In this document: positions 34,955-43,335 of the stretch, piece after piece
Layout of the letters: each line of letters opens with the position of its first letter
How positions within the stretch are numbered: position 1 is the stretch's first letter
Assembly (NCBI GenBank): GCA_965214995.1
Contig: CBDCCT010000002.1
Span: forward strand, 2,666,001 to 2,730,000
Direction: 5' to 3'
DNA: 64,000 nt
Origin: CBDCCT01 sp965214995
GTDB lineage: Bacteria; Deinococcota; Deinococci; Deinococcales; Trueperaceae
The notes under the pieces: generated by a model
Databases searched by the model: none
What the model was told of the DNA's origin: nothing
What the model saw: the letters and a program-made list of their open reading frames with translations, nothing else
Position numbers and translations under genes: made by a program

Positions 34955-36149
34955 GCTCCACCACCATCGCAATGCCCTGACCCACCCCGATGCACATGGT
35001 CGCCAGGCCGAAAGAGGCTTCCCGGCGTTTCATCTCATGGAGCAGGGTCGTGAGGATGCGCGCGCCCGAACAGCCCAACGGGTGACCCAACGCAATCGCG
35101 CCGCCGTTGGGGTTGAGGCGGTCGTCTTCAGGGTCTAGCCCAAGGTCGCGCAGCACCGCCAACGACTGTGCGGCGAACGCCTCGTTGAGTTCGGTAACGC
35201 CCACATCATTTAGGCTGAGGTCGGCGCGCTCTAACGCTTTGCGCGAGGCCGGAACCGGGCCGATGCCCATAATTCTGGGCGGCACCCCAGCCACCGCTAT
35301 GCTACGGACTTTGGCGAGGGGCTTTAGACCGTGCGCGTCTGCATAATCTTTGGAGACCACCAGCACCGCCGCCGCGCCGTCGTTTAGGGAGCTCGAGTTC
35401 CCCGCCGTCACGCTGCCACCCTCGCGGAACACGGGGCGTAAAGCAGCGAGCTTGTCCAACGAGGTGTCCGGGCGCGGGCCTTCGTCGGTGTCTACGACGG
35501 TGGTCCCTTTGCGCCCTTTGATGGTGACGGGAACAATTTCGTCTTCGAAGCGGCCCGCTTGGATAGCCTTTAGCGCCTTTTGATGGCTTTGATACGCAAA
35601 CTCATCTTGTGCCTCGCGCGAGATGCCGCACTCTTCAGCCAAGTTCTCGGCGGTCTCGCCCATCGCCTCGGCGCCGTACAGCTCGGCCATTTTGGGGTTG
35701 ACGAAGCGCCAGCCGAGCGTCGTATCAAAAGCGGTTAAGTTGCCCGTGGCGAAGGGCCGCTCCGTCTTGGGCACCGCCCAGGGCGCGCGGCTCATCGACT
35801 CGACGCCCGCGCCGATGTACACGTCCGCCTCTTGAAGCATCACCGCCCGCGCCGCGCTCGCCACCGCGTCCAGACCCGAACCGCAGAGCCGGTTGATGGT
35901 TGTACCCGCTACCTCGGTGGGAAAACCCGCCAGAAGCAGACTCATCCGTGCGACGTTGCGGTTGTCCTCGCCCGCGCCGTTAGCGCAGCCCATATAAACG
36001 TCCTCGACCTCACCCTTGGGCACGCCCGCTCGAGTCATAAGTTCGTCCAGCACGAGCGCGCCTAAGTCGTCGGGGCGAACAGGGGAGAGCGCGCCGCCAT
36101 GTCTGCCGATAGGGGTGCGCACCGCCTCGATTAGATATGCTTCGGTCAT
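34947..36149 (-). CDS. thiolase (acetyl-CoA acetyltransferase / 3-oxoadipyl-CoA thiolase-like)
   Basis: 400 residues, complete. Catalytic Cys in INRLCGSGLDAV (about 88), the second active-site region NEAFAAQSLAVL, His in GGAIALGHPLGCSGAR (about 352) and second Cys in TMCIGVGQG (about 382). The N-terminal YLIEAVRTPIGRHGGALSPVRPDDLGA resembles 3-oxoadipyl-CoA thiolases (PcaF/PaaJ) as well as acetoacetyl-CoA thiolases. It condenses or cleaves acyl-CoA with CoA in the cytosol. A possible link to the PaaK-like ligase is distant. Upstream -10-like TATACT (36201-36206, minus strand). Confidence 0.92.
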   Translation of the reverse strand: MTEAYLIEAVRTPIGRHGGALSPVRPDDLGALVLDELMTRAGVPKGEVEDVYMGCANGAGEDNRNVARMSLLLAGFPTEVAGTTINRLCGSGLDAVASAARAVMLQEADVYIGAGVESMSRAPWAVPKTERPFATGNLTAFDTTLGWRFVNPKMAELYGAEAMGETAENLAEECGISREAQDEFAYQSHQKALKAIQAGRFEDEIVPVTIKGRKGTTVVDTDEGPRPDTSLDKLAALRPVFREGGSVTAGNSSSLNDGAAAVLVVSKDYADAHGLKPLAKVRSIAVAGVPPRIMGIGPVPASRKALERADLSLNDVGVTELNEAFAAQSLAVLRDLGLDPEDDRLNPNGGAIALGHPLGCSGARILTTLLHEMKRREASFGLATMCIGVGQGIAMVVERV

Positions 36150-36542
36150 TTTTGCTCCATTTCGCGCTGTTACTAAGGTTTCTTGATGCCTATGAGGGGA
36201 AGTATAACGCTGTTAGCCACTAAAATTCGGATGTCTGCGAAGTTTTTGCTGAGATTTGACGTTACTTCGATGTTGTGTGGTGAACAGGGGCTCGAGCCGC
36301 GCCTGTGATCCAAACACAAGCAAACATAAAAACCTTCTCGCGCCGTAGCGTGAATCACACACGCGCCCCCAAACTTTATGTACATTGGCGCTTGCTACGG
36401 AGGTGGTTGACGCGGTGCCGATTATTGGCGCTCTCAACACTGCGAAACATGTTCAAGGCTCTCAAATCTTTCCGCTGTTAGCGATGCGCTCGAGCCTTTT
36501 GTCCCCCACCCAACCCCACCCCCAATCCTGAGGAGGATTATC
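36150..36542. other. 393-bp intergenic region
   Basis: No supported gene; short frames on the minus strand lack coding character. The left part should hold the thiolase promoter (minus-strand TATACT at 36201-36206). The right part leads to the zinc-ribbon gene with an AGGAGG 8 nt before its start. Confidence 0.45.
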
Positions 36543-36758
36543 GTGCGAATTCTTCGGAACGCGCGTGTAAATTCGCTGTGTCATCAGTATGAAAAGGGCG
36601 GCGCAATCTTTTGTCCCGACTGCGCCGCGCCCTTAAAAGTCATCACCGTGCCGCGTTTTGGCACCAGCGGCAGGCTGACCTGCTCGACTTTTTCGGTCGT
36701 TTGTAAAAACTGCGGCGTGAGCGGCGCGGTGGAGACGCCTTTGGCTCGGACTGCTTAG
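36543..36758 (+). CDS. small zinc-ribbon protein
   Basis: 71 residues starting at GTG 36543 after AGGAGGATTATC, a strong ribosome binding site. Two CxxC knuckles, FCPDC (about 24-27) and VCKNC (about 53-56), can bind one zinc ion. No other domain is visible. Function unknown; such proteins are often nucleic-acid or protein-binding accessories. It converges with the phosphoesterase gene, only 9 nt apart. Confidence 0.7.
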   Translation: MRILRNARVNSLCHQYEKGGAIFCPDCAAPLKVITVPRFGTSGRLTCSTFSVVCKNCGVSGAVETPLARTA

Positions 36759-36767
36759 CGCGACGTT

Positions 36768-37487
36768 CTAAGACAGCTTTTCGGGCATCCGACCCCGCTG
36801 GATGGCCTCGGCGACCATCGCGGGGAGCCCCCAGGCGACGATGTCAAAGGCGACCGCGGCGAAGTCGTACTCGACTTTGTCCATCTTCACCTCGACGCCG
36901 CTCTTGCTAATCTTGAGGAGCGCGTAATCAGCGCCCGGCTCACCATTCAAGGACAGCCCGACCGAGCCGGGGTTGACGACCCAGCCGTTGGGGACTTCTT
37001 GGTAGTAGGGCACGTGCGAGCCGCCGCAGGCGAGGACGTTGCAGCGGTTGGCCTCGAGCAGCTTGTTGAGTTCCAGCACGTCCCGATTCAGGGTGAGGCG
37101 TTCGGAAGGTCCCTGGGGCGTCCCGTGAAAAAAGCGCAAACGGCCCGCGGGCGTATTCAGGCGCGACTGAACCGGCAGGCTGCGCAAGAACTCGACGTGG
37201 CGCGGCTCGATGACCGAACGCGTCCACTCCAAAATCTCGTCGGCCACGCCCTCGCGCGGTTTGTGGGAGAGCGCGAACTCGAAGGCGATGCGCTCGTCCG
37301 CCGCGCCGAGCGTACACATAAAACCCTCGGCGCGGATCAGGTCGAGGGTTTCGTTGGGCGAGGGGCCGTAACCGATAAGGTCGCCCAAACACAAAATCGT
37401 GTTGGCCCCCTCTTTTCTCAGAACCGCCAACACGGCCTCGAGCGCGAGCACGTTGGCGTGAACGTCGCTGATTATCCCCAAAGTCAC
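36768..37487 (-). CDS. YfcE/MJ0936-type metallophosphoesterase with altered metal ligands
   Basis: 239 residues of the calcineurin-like phosphoesterase fold: IISDVHAN (DxH, 6-11), CLGDLIGYGP (GD, about 33-38), FFHGTP and a final VNPGSVGLSL are conserved. Two usual metal-binding motifs differ: GNxD is GAADE (about 61-65), and GHxH is GGSH (about 157-160). The missing Asn and first His should weaken the dinuclear centre, so activity may be changed or lost. GTG start at 37487 follows from the DVHAN-first layout. Cytosolic. Confidence 0.8.
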   Translation of the reverse strand: MTLGIISDVHANVLALEAVLAVLRKEGANTILCLGDLIGYGPSPNETLDLIRAEGFMCTLGAADERIAFEFALSHKPREGVADEILEWTRSVIEPRHVEFLRSLPVQSRLNTPAGRLRFFHGTPQGPSERLTLNRDVLELNKLLEANRCNVLACGGSHVPYYQEVPNGWVVNPGSVGLSLNGEPGADYALLKISKSGVEVKMDKVEYDFAAVAFDIVAWGLPAMVAEAIQRGRMPEKLS

Positions 37488-37555
37488 GTGCTAAGTGTAG
37501 CACCGGGCGGGCTCAAAAACGCACGGGAGTAGGAAAAGCTACATCCTGTTCGTTT

Positions 37556-38599
37556 TTACCCTCCGTTTTGGCTCAAATAACGTGTCAATAACTTCACAGA
37601 CGCCTCCAGATCGCGCTTGGCGACCATTTCGGTCACGGTGTGGACGTAGCGCGAAGGGATCGACAGGGTGAGGCTCGGCACGCCGCCGCGGCTCCGCTGA
37701 ATCGCGCCCGCGTCGGTGCCGCCTAAGGGGAGAAGCTCGAGCTGGTGAGGAATTTCATTCTCTTCGGCCAGTTTGATAAACGCGTCCAAAAGCCAGCGGG
37801 TGCTGATGGAACCAGAGTCCATCACTTTGAGCGCCACGCCCTTGCCGAGTTCGGTCACGCGTTGGTCGTCCGAGATGCCGGGGGTATCCACCGCCAGGGT
37901 GGTGTCGAGCGCGATGCCCACGTCGGGCTCGACGCCAAAGGCGCTTGTGGTCGCGCCCCGCAGGCCGACCTCCTCTTGCACGCTGAACACCGCGTAAACG
38001 TCGTGTGCGGGCGTATCCAAATTTTTGAGCACCTGGATGAGCACCCAGCAGTTCGCGCGGTCGTCGAGCGCCTTGCCGGTCACCACCTCGCCCAGATCGC
38101 GGAACTCCTGGATCAGCGTGACGGGGTCGCCGACGCGCACTTTTTCCTTGACCGCGTCGGCGTCAAGACCCAAGTCCACCGCGAACTCGCGCATCTCGGG
38201 AATCTTTTTTCGCTCCTCGGCGCTCGAGATGTGGATGGGCTTGGTCGCGGGGTTCATCACGCCCACCACATCCCCGCCTGAGGTGTGAACCGTCACGGGC
38301 CGCGCGAAGAGGTTGCGGGTGTCGAAGCCGCCGACGTTGTGGACCCGGACGAAGCCCTTGTCGTCTATGTGTTTGACGTAAAAGCCGATTTCGTCCATGT
38401 GAGCCGAGAGCATCACGCGTTTGGCACCCTCTTGCTCGGACTTTTTAAGCGCGATAAGGTTGCCCAGCGCGTCCTCTTGAAGCGTGTCGACCACGCCCTC
38501 CAATTCCTTTCTGATGAGGTCCCGCACGCGCTCCTCGCGCCCCGGCACGCCCGCGGTTTCTGAAAGGTTTTTGAGCAAAGCTATGTTTTTATCCGTCAT
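37556..38599 (-). CDS. M42-family metal-dependent aminopeptidase
   Basis: 347 residues from ATG 38599, preceded by GGAAACC; a longer frame adds 23 residues without support. Metal-binding and catalytic motifs: MLSAHMDEIG (His-Asp), LDDRANCWVLI (Asp), SVQEEVGLRGA (Glu-Glu) and IALDTT (Asp), plus a distal His expected near the C-terminus (SIPSRYVHTV). These enzymes form large tetrahedral assemblies that trim peptides in the cytosol, and some act as glutamyl aminopeptidase or endoglucanase-like FrvX. The substrate preference is not predictable. Confidence 0.92.
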   Translation of the reverse strand: MTDKNIALLKNLSETAGVPGREERVRDLIRKELEGVVDTLQEDALGNLIALKKSEQEGAKRVMLSAHMDEIGFYVKHIDDKGFVRVHNVGGFDTRNLFARPVTVHTSGGDVVGVMNPATKPIHISSAEERKKIPEMREFAVDLGLDADAVKEKVRVGDPVTLIQEFRDLGEVVTGKALDDRANCWVLIQVLKNLDTPAHDVYAVFSVQEEVGLRGATTSAFGVEPDVGIALDTTLAVDTPGISDDQRVTELGKGVALKVMDSGSISTRWLLDAFIKLAEENEIPHQLELLPLGGTDAGAIQRSRGGVPSLTLSIPSRYVHTVTEMVAKRDLEASVKLLTRYLSQNGG

Positions 38600-38624
38600 G
38601 TTGGTTTCCACAAGGGAGTTTACA

Positions 38625-39632
38625 TTACTGGTGAGACTCGAGCGCGCGAGAAGAGAAAGTAACACCACCCAGCCGCTCGTTTAAGAAACGTTGCACCGCG
38701 CCCAAAAACGCGTCCGGACACTCTTCTTGCGGTACGTGACCGCAGCCGTCAAGTGCCACAAACTGCGCGTTAGGAATCTCCCCCGCTATGCGTTCGCTCG
38801 CCTCGGGCGGGACGATGGCGTCCTCTGCGCCCGTGACGACGAGGGTGGGAACGGAGAGCTTAGCAAGCTCCGGCGTAAGGTTAGGAGCGCGGTTCGCCTT
38901 GGAAAATTCCCAGAGCGCCTTGTCCCAGTCCTCAACCCTCAGAAACTTCCGGTAGCCCGCCAGCACCTCGTCGGTGACGCTTTCAGGGTTGCTCCAGGCA
39001 CCGCGCACGAGGTCGGCCCCCGCGTCGCCGCCGAACTGGCGCATGAGCAGCGGGCCCGCGCGGTCCATCTGCGGCGTGTTAAAAAGCGGCCTCGCCCAGG
39101 CGGGCGCGCCGCCGCCCCCGGCGAGCGCGGGGTCCACCAACACGAGGGCGGTGACGCGTTCGGGATGGTCCAGCGCCAACCGCACCGCCAGCGCCCCGCC
39201 CGACGAGTTGCCGACGAGGACGGCTTTGGGGATGTTTAACGCGTCCATCAGCCCCAGCGTGAGCACCTCTTGTCCCTCTAAGCTGTAGGGGTTAACACCC
39301 GTCCAGGTGAGCGGGCGCTCGGTTAAGCCAAAAGCGGGGCGGTCAAAGGCCAGGGCGGTGCCACGTTCACCCAGAGGTGCCAGCACCTCGCGCCAGGAGA
39401 AGGTGCTCGAGCCGAACCCGTGCAGCAACAAAAAAGTAGGCTCGCCCTCTCCAGATGTTTTGTAATGGATTTGTAAGCCGTTGACCTCGACAAAATGACT
39501 GTCGGGGTCCGCAAGCTCCCCCGCAGCAACGGTGTCCGCCAAGGGCGCTACGGGGATGATGAGCGGCACGACGGTGAGCATGACCAGGAGCAGGCCGAGG
39601 GCGATGAGGGTAAGTTTGATGCGGAAAGGCAC
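38625..39632 (-). CDS. alpha/beta hydrolase with N-terminal membrane anchor
   Basis: 335 residues. A hydrophobic N-terminal segment (LTLIALGLLLVMLTVVPLIIPVA, 7-29) anchors or exports the enzyme. The fold shows the oxyanion region LLLHGFGSSTFSW, nucleophile elbow GNSSGG (Ser near 143), an acid in VTGAEDAIVP (about 279) and His in DGCGHVPQEE (about 305). It is likely a carboxylesterase or related hydrolase; haloperoxidase- or epoxide-type activities are possible. GTG start at 39632 sits 5 nt after TCTAAT. It is upstream of the M42 peptidase, 25 nt apart, likely one unit. Confidence 0.85.
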   Translation of the reverse strand: MPFRIKLTLIALGLLLVMLTVVPLIIPVAPLADTVAAGELADPDSHFVEVNGLQIHYKTSGEGEPTFLLLHGFGSSTFSWREVLAPLGERGTALAFDRPAFGLTERPLTWTGVNPYSLEGQEVLTLGLMDALNIPKAVLVGNSSGGALAVRLALDHPERVTALVLVDPALAGGGGAPAWARPLFNTPQMDRAGPLLMRQFGGDAGADLVRGAWSNPESVTDEVLAGYRKFLRVEDWDKALWEFSKANRAPNLTPELAKLSVPTLVVTGAEDAIVPPEASERIAGEIPNAQFVALDGCGHVPQEECPDAFLGAVQRFLNERLGGVTFSSRALESHQ

Positions 39633-39759
39633 CCCCCATTAGACCACTTCGCAGCGCGGCGAGCGGCTTGGGGCAAAACACCTCTGCCGTGAGGGTGCGA
39701 GAGGTTTATGAAAGGCCGAGCGCCTTGGGCAGCGCCGACGTAAAGACCTGCAAGCGTCG

Positions 39760-39765
39760 TAAACT
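39760..39765 (+). promoter_or_regulatory. -10 element TAAACT, 6 nt before the mscS-like GTG
   Basis: TAAACT is followed by exactly 6 nt and the GTG at 39772, another leaderless arrangement. Confidence 0.55.
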
Positions 39766-39771
39766 TAGGGT

Positions 39772-40335
39772 GTGCAGCGGTTTTTGGTCTTGCTCGAGCC
39801 CACCACGCTCCTGGGCAGTCTCGTCTACGCGCTCCTTTTTCTCGCGCTCGCCTGGACGGTGACCCGTTTCGTCCGCTCGCTCGTCGCGGGCGCCGTTAAG
39901 CGTGACCGCCGCGGCCTCATCGACCGCACCGCCGCGGGCTTTTTCGTGCAGGTCGTGCGGGTGGTCGTGTACGTCGTCGCCGTGACCGCCTATTTTCACG
40001 TTATTCCCGAACTGCGCGCCTTTGGGACCTTTTTGTTGGCGGGCGTGAGCGTCGCCTCGGTGATTTTCGGCCTCGCGGCGTCGAACACGCTCTCCAACCT
40101 TATCGCGGGCGTGTCGCTGCTCCTCTATTTTCCCTACCGCGTGGGCGACACCCTGCGGCTTCAGGTGGCGGGAGGGCCTGAGACCGCCGTGATTGAGAGC
40201 ATCAACTTAGGCTACACCCAGCTTCGCTCTGACAAGGGCGAAAGCCTCATCATCCCGAACAGCGTAATGGTGAGCGTTGCCGCGGTTGTCGTTGGGGGGC
40301 ACGTGAAAGGGGCGGGAGACGTCGAGACCGGTTGA
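39772..40335 (+). CDS. small MscS-family mechanosensitive channel
   Basis: 187 residues. Three membrane segments, then the pore-lining TM3 region AGVSVASVIFGLAASNTLSNLIAGVSLLLY (about 92-121) and the beta domain FPYRVGDTLRL ... AVIESINLGYTQLRSDKGESLIIPNSVM. The C-terminal cytosolic domain of standard MscS (about 280 residues) is almost absent, so this is a minimal version; the downstream sequence offers no continuation. It probably gates under membrane tension to relieve osmotic shock. It converges with the M23 peptidase gene. Confidence 0.88.
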   Translation: MQRFLVLLEPTTLLGSLVYALLFLALAWTVTRFVRSLVAGAVKRDRRGLIDRTAAGFFVQVVRVVVYVVAVTAYFHVIPELRAFGTFLLAGVSVASVIFGLAASNTLSNLIAGVSLLLYFPYRVGDTLRLQVAGGPETAVIESINLGYTQLRSDKGESLIIPNSVMVSVAAVVVGGHVKGAGDVETG

Positions 40336-40388
40336 GTTTTACATCCTCCGCTGAAAGCTTGTGGGAAGCGTTAACGTGGGTCTTGACT

Positions 40389-41045
40389 CTACCGGTCAAC
40401 AAGCAGCGGCAGCGGGTCGATAGCGTCCCACTCGCAGCTTCCGGGCTCACCCACGTACAGGCCCAAATGCAGGTGCGGCGGCGTGCCCGCCGCGTTGCCC
40501 GTCGTGCCGACGTAGCCGAGGAGCGTGTCGGGCGTGACGGCTTGCCCTTCGCGTAAGTTTTCGGCGAAGCTTGATAGGTGCGCGTAATAGTAGCGCCTCG
40601 CGCCGCCGCCGATAACCACCACGACGTTGCCGCCGCGTCTCGCCTCGCCCACGCGGTAGACGTAGCCCGGGGTGGCCGAATAGACGGGTGTGCCCGTTGG
40701 GGCGAAGATATCCTGGCCCTCGTGGGTGCGCCCTTCGCTCCGCGCCCCGCCCCAGGTGTCGGCCACGTTGCTTACCCGAACGTTCTCGACGGGCATAAGC
40801 AGCGCCGCGTCGGGTTCCGCGGGCACGGCGGCGACGTAGGCGGGGAAGACGGCGCGGTAGCGGGCGCGGCGCTCACTCTCGAGCCGCTCCGCCTCGCTCT
40901 GGGGCGCGCTCATAGGTTCATTTACCCGCTCGGGCGGCGGGCACACGAAAGGGAGCGTGCTCACGCCGTCGGGTAAAACCTGGGCGAGCGCCCAGGCAGG
41001 AGCCAGCAGAAGGAGAAGCATAAACATAGTTGTTGGTAGACGCAT
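40389..41045 (-). CDS. secreted M23-family (LytM) peptidase
   Basis: 218 residues with signal peptide MRLPTTMFMLLLLLAPAWALAQ. Zinc motifs: THEGQDIFAPTGTPVYS (HxxxD, about 118) and HLHLG (HxH, about 195), the LytM/M23 signature. It would cut peptide cross-bridges in the cell wall or regulate an amidase, outside the cytoplasmic membrane. The region before the catalytic domain (25-110) has no LysM or coiled coil, only a charged helix. Start ATG at 41045. Single gene. Confidence 0.9.
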   Translation of the reverse strand: MRLPTTMFMLLLLLAPAWALAQVLPDGVSTLPFVCPPPERVNEPMSAPQSEAERLESERRARYRAVFPAYVAAVPAEPDAALLMPVENVRVSNVADTWGGARSEGRTHEGQDIFAPTGTPVYSATPGYVYRVGEARRGGNVVVVIGGGARRYYYAHLSSFAENLREGQAVTPDTLLGYVGTTGNAAGTPPHLHLGLYVGEPGSCEWDAIDPLPLLVDR

Positions 41046-41292
41046 CCTTTAAGCGTATCCTGAACCGCCCCCTGCGCCTGTGGCGCGGACTGCTCGAGCC
41101 CCCTCATTTATCCCTGCACCGTTCATCAAATCTTTGCACAACGGTTGATGCCGCCTCAAAACACAAAAGCGTCTAGCTGACGCATACTATTTTTAGAGTT
41201 GGGCTGGTAACGTAGAGTGCGTCGCCGCGTCCTCGAAGGCACCCCCACACATCCGCGTGGGGCGACCCAGAGCGGGGCAGAAAGGTCCGTTT

Positions 41293-41925
41293 ATGGAAAA
41301 CCGTGTAGGGGCAGGACGCTGGCTTCTTTTGGTTGGGCTGTTCTTTTTGGGAAGCGTTTACGCGCAAGACAACCTCTACGGCCCCTCGGCCCCGCCCGAC
41401 GCGGCCTATGTGCGCATCATAAATGCATCACCGGCTGGCGAGGTGGAAGCGAGGCTTGGGGATGTTGATTACACCCCGGTAGCCTTCACCGAGGTGACGC
41501 CCTACCGCGTCGTTGAACCGGGCGACCTGACGTTGGGCGTGGCGGGCGCGGAACAAGCCTTGACAGCGGAGGCCGGAGCGTTCTACACCGCCGTCCTCAC
41601 CCCGGAGGGCGTGAACGTCCTGCGCGACGAGGCGCTCGTTGATGCGTCTCGAGCCCTCCTGACCCTCTACAACTTTTCCAGCCTCGGCCCGCTCGACCTT
41701 AAAACCGCTGACGGTGAGACCAGTATCGTAACCAGCGTCGCGCCCGGCGGCGAAGGGAGCATCGTCGTTAACCAAGCAGAGGTGGGGCTTGGGGTGTTTG
41801 ACGGGAGTGAGCTTGTAGGAGAAACGGAGCCGAGTCTGTTAGAGCGCGGCACCGCCTACAGCGTTTTGGTGTTTGACGGGGAGACTGGACCGGTGGTCGT
41901 GCTCGAGCCCGCCGCGCTGGAGTAA
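41293..41925 (+). CDS. algF: alginate O-acetylation accessory protein AlgF-like
   Basis: 210 residues from ATG 41293, with AAAGG 7 nt upstream. Signal peptide ends SVYAQ (about 24). The mature protein begins DNLYGPSAPPDAAYVRIINAS, which matches the start of Pseudomonas AlgF, and later keeps TLYNFSSLGPLDLKTADGETS and ERGTAYSVLVFDG at the same places. AlgF is a periplasmic two-domain beta protein required for polysaccharide O-acetylation. It is the first gene of algF-algI-algJ; the next start is 9 nt away. Confidence 0.85.
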   Translation: MENRVGAGRWLLLVGLFFLGSVYAQDNLYGPSAPPDAAYVRIINASPAGEVEARLGDVDYTPVAFTEVTPYRVVEPGDLTLGVAGAEQALTAEAGAFYTAVLTPEGVNVLRDEALVDASRALLTLYNFSSLGPLDLKTADGETSIVTSVAPGGEGSIVVNQAEVGLGVFDGSELVGETEPSLLERGTAYSVLVFDGETGPVVVLEPAALE

Positions 41926-41934
41926 GGGGCGCGC

Positions 41935-43335
41935 GTGGTTTTCAGCACAACGATTTTTCTCTTTTTGTTTCTCCCCGCGTTCTTGTTTGTTTACTACCTC
42001 CTCCCCTTTCGCTGGCGTTCGGCCTGGATTCTGACAGCAAGTTACGCGTTCTACGCCTGGTGGCGGGTGGATTTCCTCTTGCTTTTCGCCGGAACCACGC
42101 TTTTCACCTATCTTATGGGACGCCTTATCGGGCACTCCCACGCGTCACCGCGCCGCGCCCGCCTCGCGCTCGTTGTCGGGGTGGTGGGAAATCTGGGGGT
42201 GCTGGGGTATTTCAAGTATTTCAATTTCGGGGTGGATTCGCTTAATACGTTGCTGGTGTCGCTGGGCGGCGACCCGCTGAGCACCCTGCGCGTGCTTTTA
42301 CCCATCGGCATCTCGTTTTATGTGTTCCAGGCGGTGAGTTATCTCGTCGACGTGTACCGGGGGGACGTGCCCGCTGAGAACAACTTTTTCGATGTCGCGG
42401 CCTTTATCGCGCTCTTCCCACAGCTTATCGCCGGGCCTATCTTGCGTTACAAAGACCTGTCCGGACAGTTCAAGTCACGGACGCACACCTTCGAGGGGTT
42501 TTCGGAGGGCTCGCTGCGCTTCATGGTCGGCCTGTGCAAAAAAGTTCTCATCGCCGACGCTGTCGCGCCCTTAGCCAACGCCGCCTTCGCCCTCCCCGAC
42601 CCGACCTTTGCGGACGCCTGGCTGGGCGCGCTCGCCTATACGGTGCAGCTTTATTTCGACTTTTCGGGTTATTCGGACATGGCGATTGGCTTAGGGTTGA
42701 TGATGGGTTTTCGCTTCCGCGAGAATTTCGACCATCCTTATGTGTCAAAAAGCGTCACCGAGTTCTGGCGGCGCTGGCATATGTCGCTCTCGAGCTGGCT
42801 GCGCGACTACCTCTACATCCCCTTAGGCGGCAACCGCCGGGGGCGGGCGCGCACTTATATAAACCTGATGACGGTGATGCTCCTGGGCGGCCTCTGGCAC
42901 GGGGCGGCCTGGACTTTTGTGCTGTGGGGCGCGCTGCACGGCGGCGCGCTGGCGGTGGAGCGCGTTTTTAAGGAACGCGGCTGGCGGACGCTACCGCCCT
43001 CCCTCGCCCTGCCCAGTACGCTGCTGCTCGTCGTCGCCGGTTGGGTGACCTTTCGGGCGTCCGGGTTGGATAGTGCACTGGGGATGTACGCGGGCATGGC
43101 GGGGCTCAACGGCTGGGGTGTGAGCGACACGCTTTCTTGGCAGCTCGAGCCCTCCGCGCTGACCATCCTCGTCGTCGCCTGGGGGCTTGTGTACCTGGCT
43201 CCCTGGTGGCGCGGCCTTGTCCAGACGCGGCGGGGGCTGGCGACGTTCAACCTCGCCGTGCTGCCTTTGTTCGCGCTTGGGGTGCTGCGCCTCTCCGCCG
43301 ACGCCTTTTCGCCCTTTCTCTACTTCCAGTTCTAG
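41935..43335 (+). CDS. algI: MBOAT-family polysaccharide O-acetyltransferase AlgI-like
   Basis: 466 residues, about ten transmembrane segments. MBOAT signatures: LPIGISFYVFQAVSYLVDVYRG (about 122-143), QLYFDFSGYSDMAIGLGLMMGF, EFWRRWHMSLSSWLRDYLYIPLGGNR (a second conserved His) and the catalytic His in GLWHGAAWTFVLWGALHG (about 322). It moves acetyl groups across the membrane to a periplasmic partner. GTG start 9 nt after the algF stop with AAGGGG; the stop overlaps the algJ GTG. No polymer synthase is present, so the acetylated polysaccharide is unknown. Confidence 0.93.
   Translation: MVFSTTIFLFLFLPAFLFVYYLLPFRWRSAWILTASYAFYAWWRVDFLLLFAGTTLFTYLMGRLIGHSHASPRRARLALVVGVVGNLGVLGYFKYFNFGVDSLNTLLVSLGGDPLSTLRVLLPIGISFYVFQAVSYLVDVYRGDVPAENNFFDVAAFIALFPQLIAGPILRYKDLSGQFKSRTHTFEGFSEGSLRFMVGLCKKVLIADAVAPLANAAFALPDPTFADAWLGALAYTVQLYFDFSGYSDMAIGLGLMMGFRFRENFDHPYVSKSVTEFWRRWHMSLSSWLRDYLYIPLGGNRRGRARTYINLMTVMLLGGLWHGAAWTFVLWGALHGGALAVERVFKERGWRTLPPSLALPSTLLLVVAGWVTFRASGLDSALGMYAGMAGLNGWGVSDTLSWQLEPSALTILVVAWGLVYLAPWWRGLVQTRRGLATFNLAVLPLFALGVLRLSADAFSPFLYFQF

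Noticed and set aside
36213..36440. Two short minus-strand reading frames of 70-75 codons
   Set aside because: No ribosome binding site, unusual composition, and they overlap each other in different frames.
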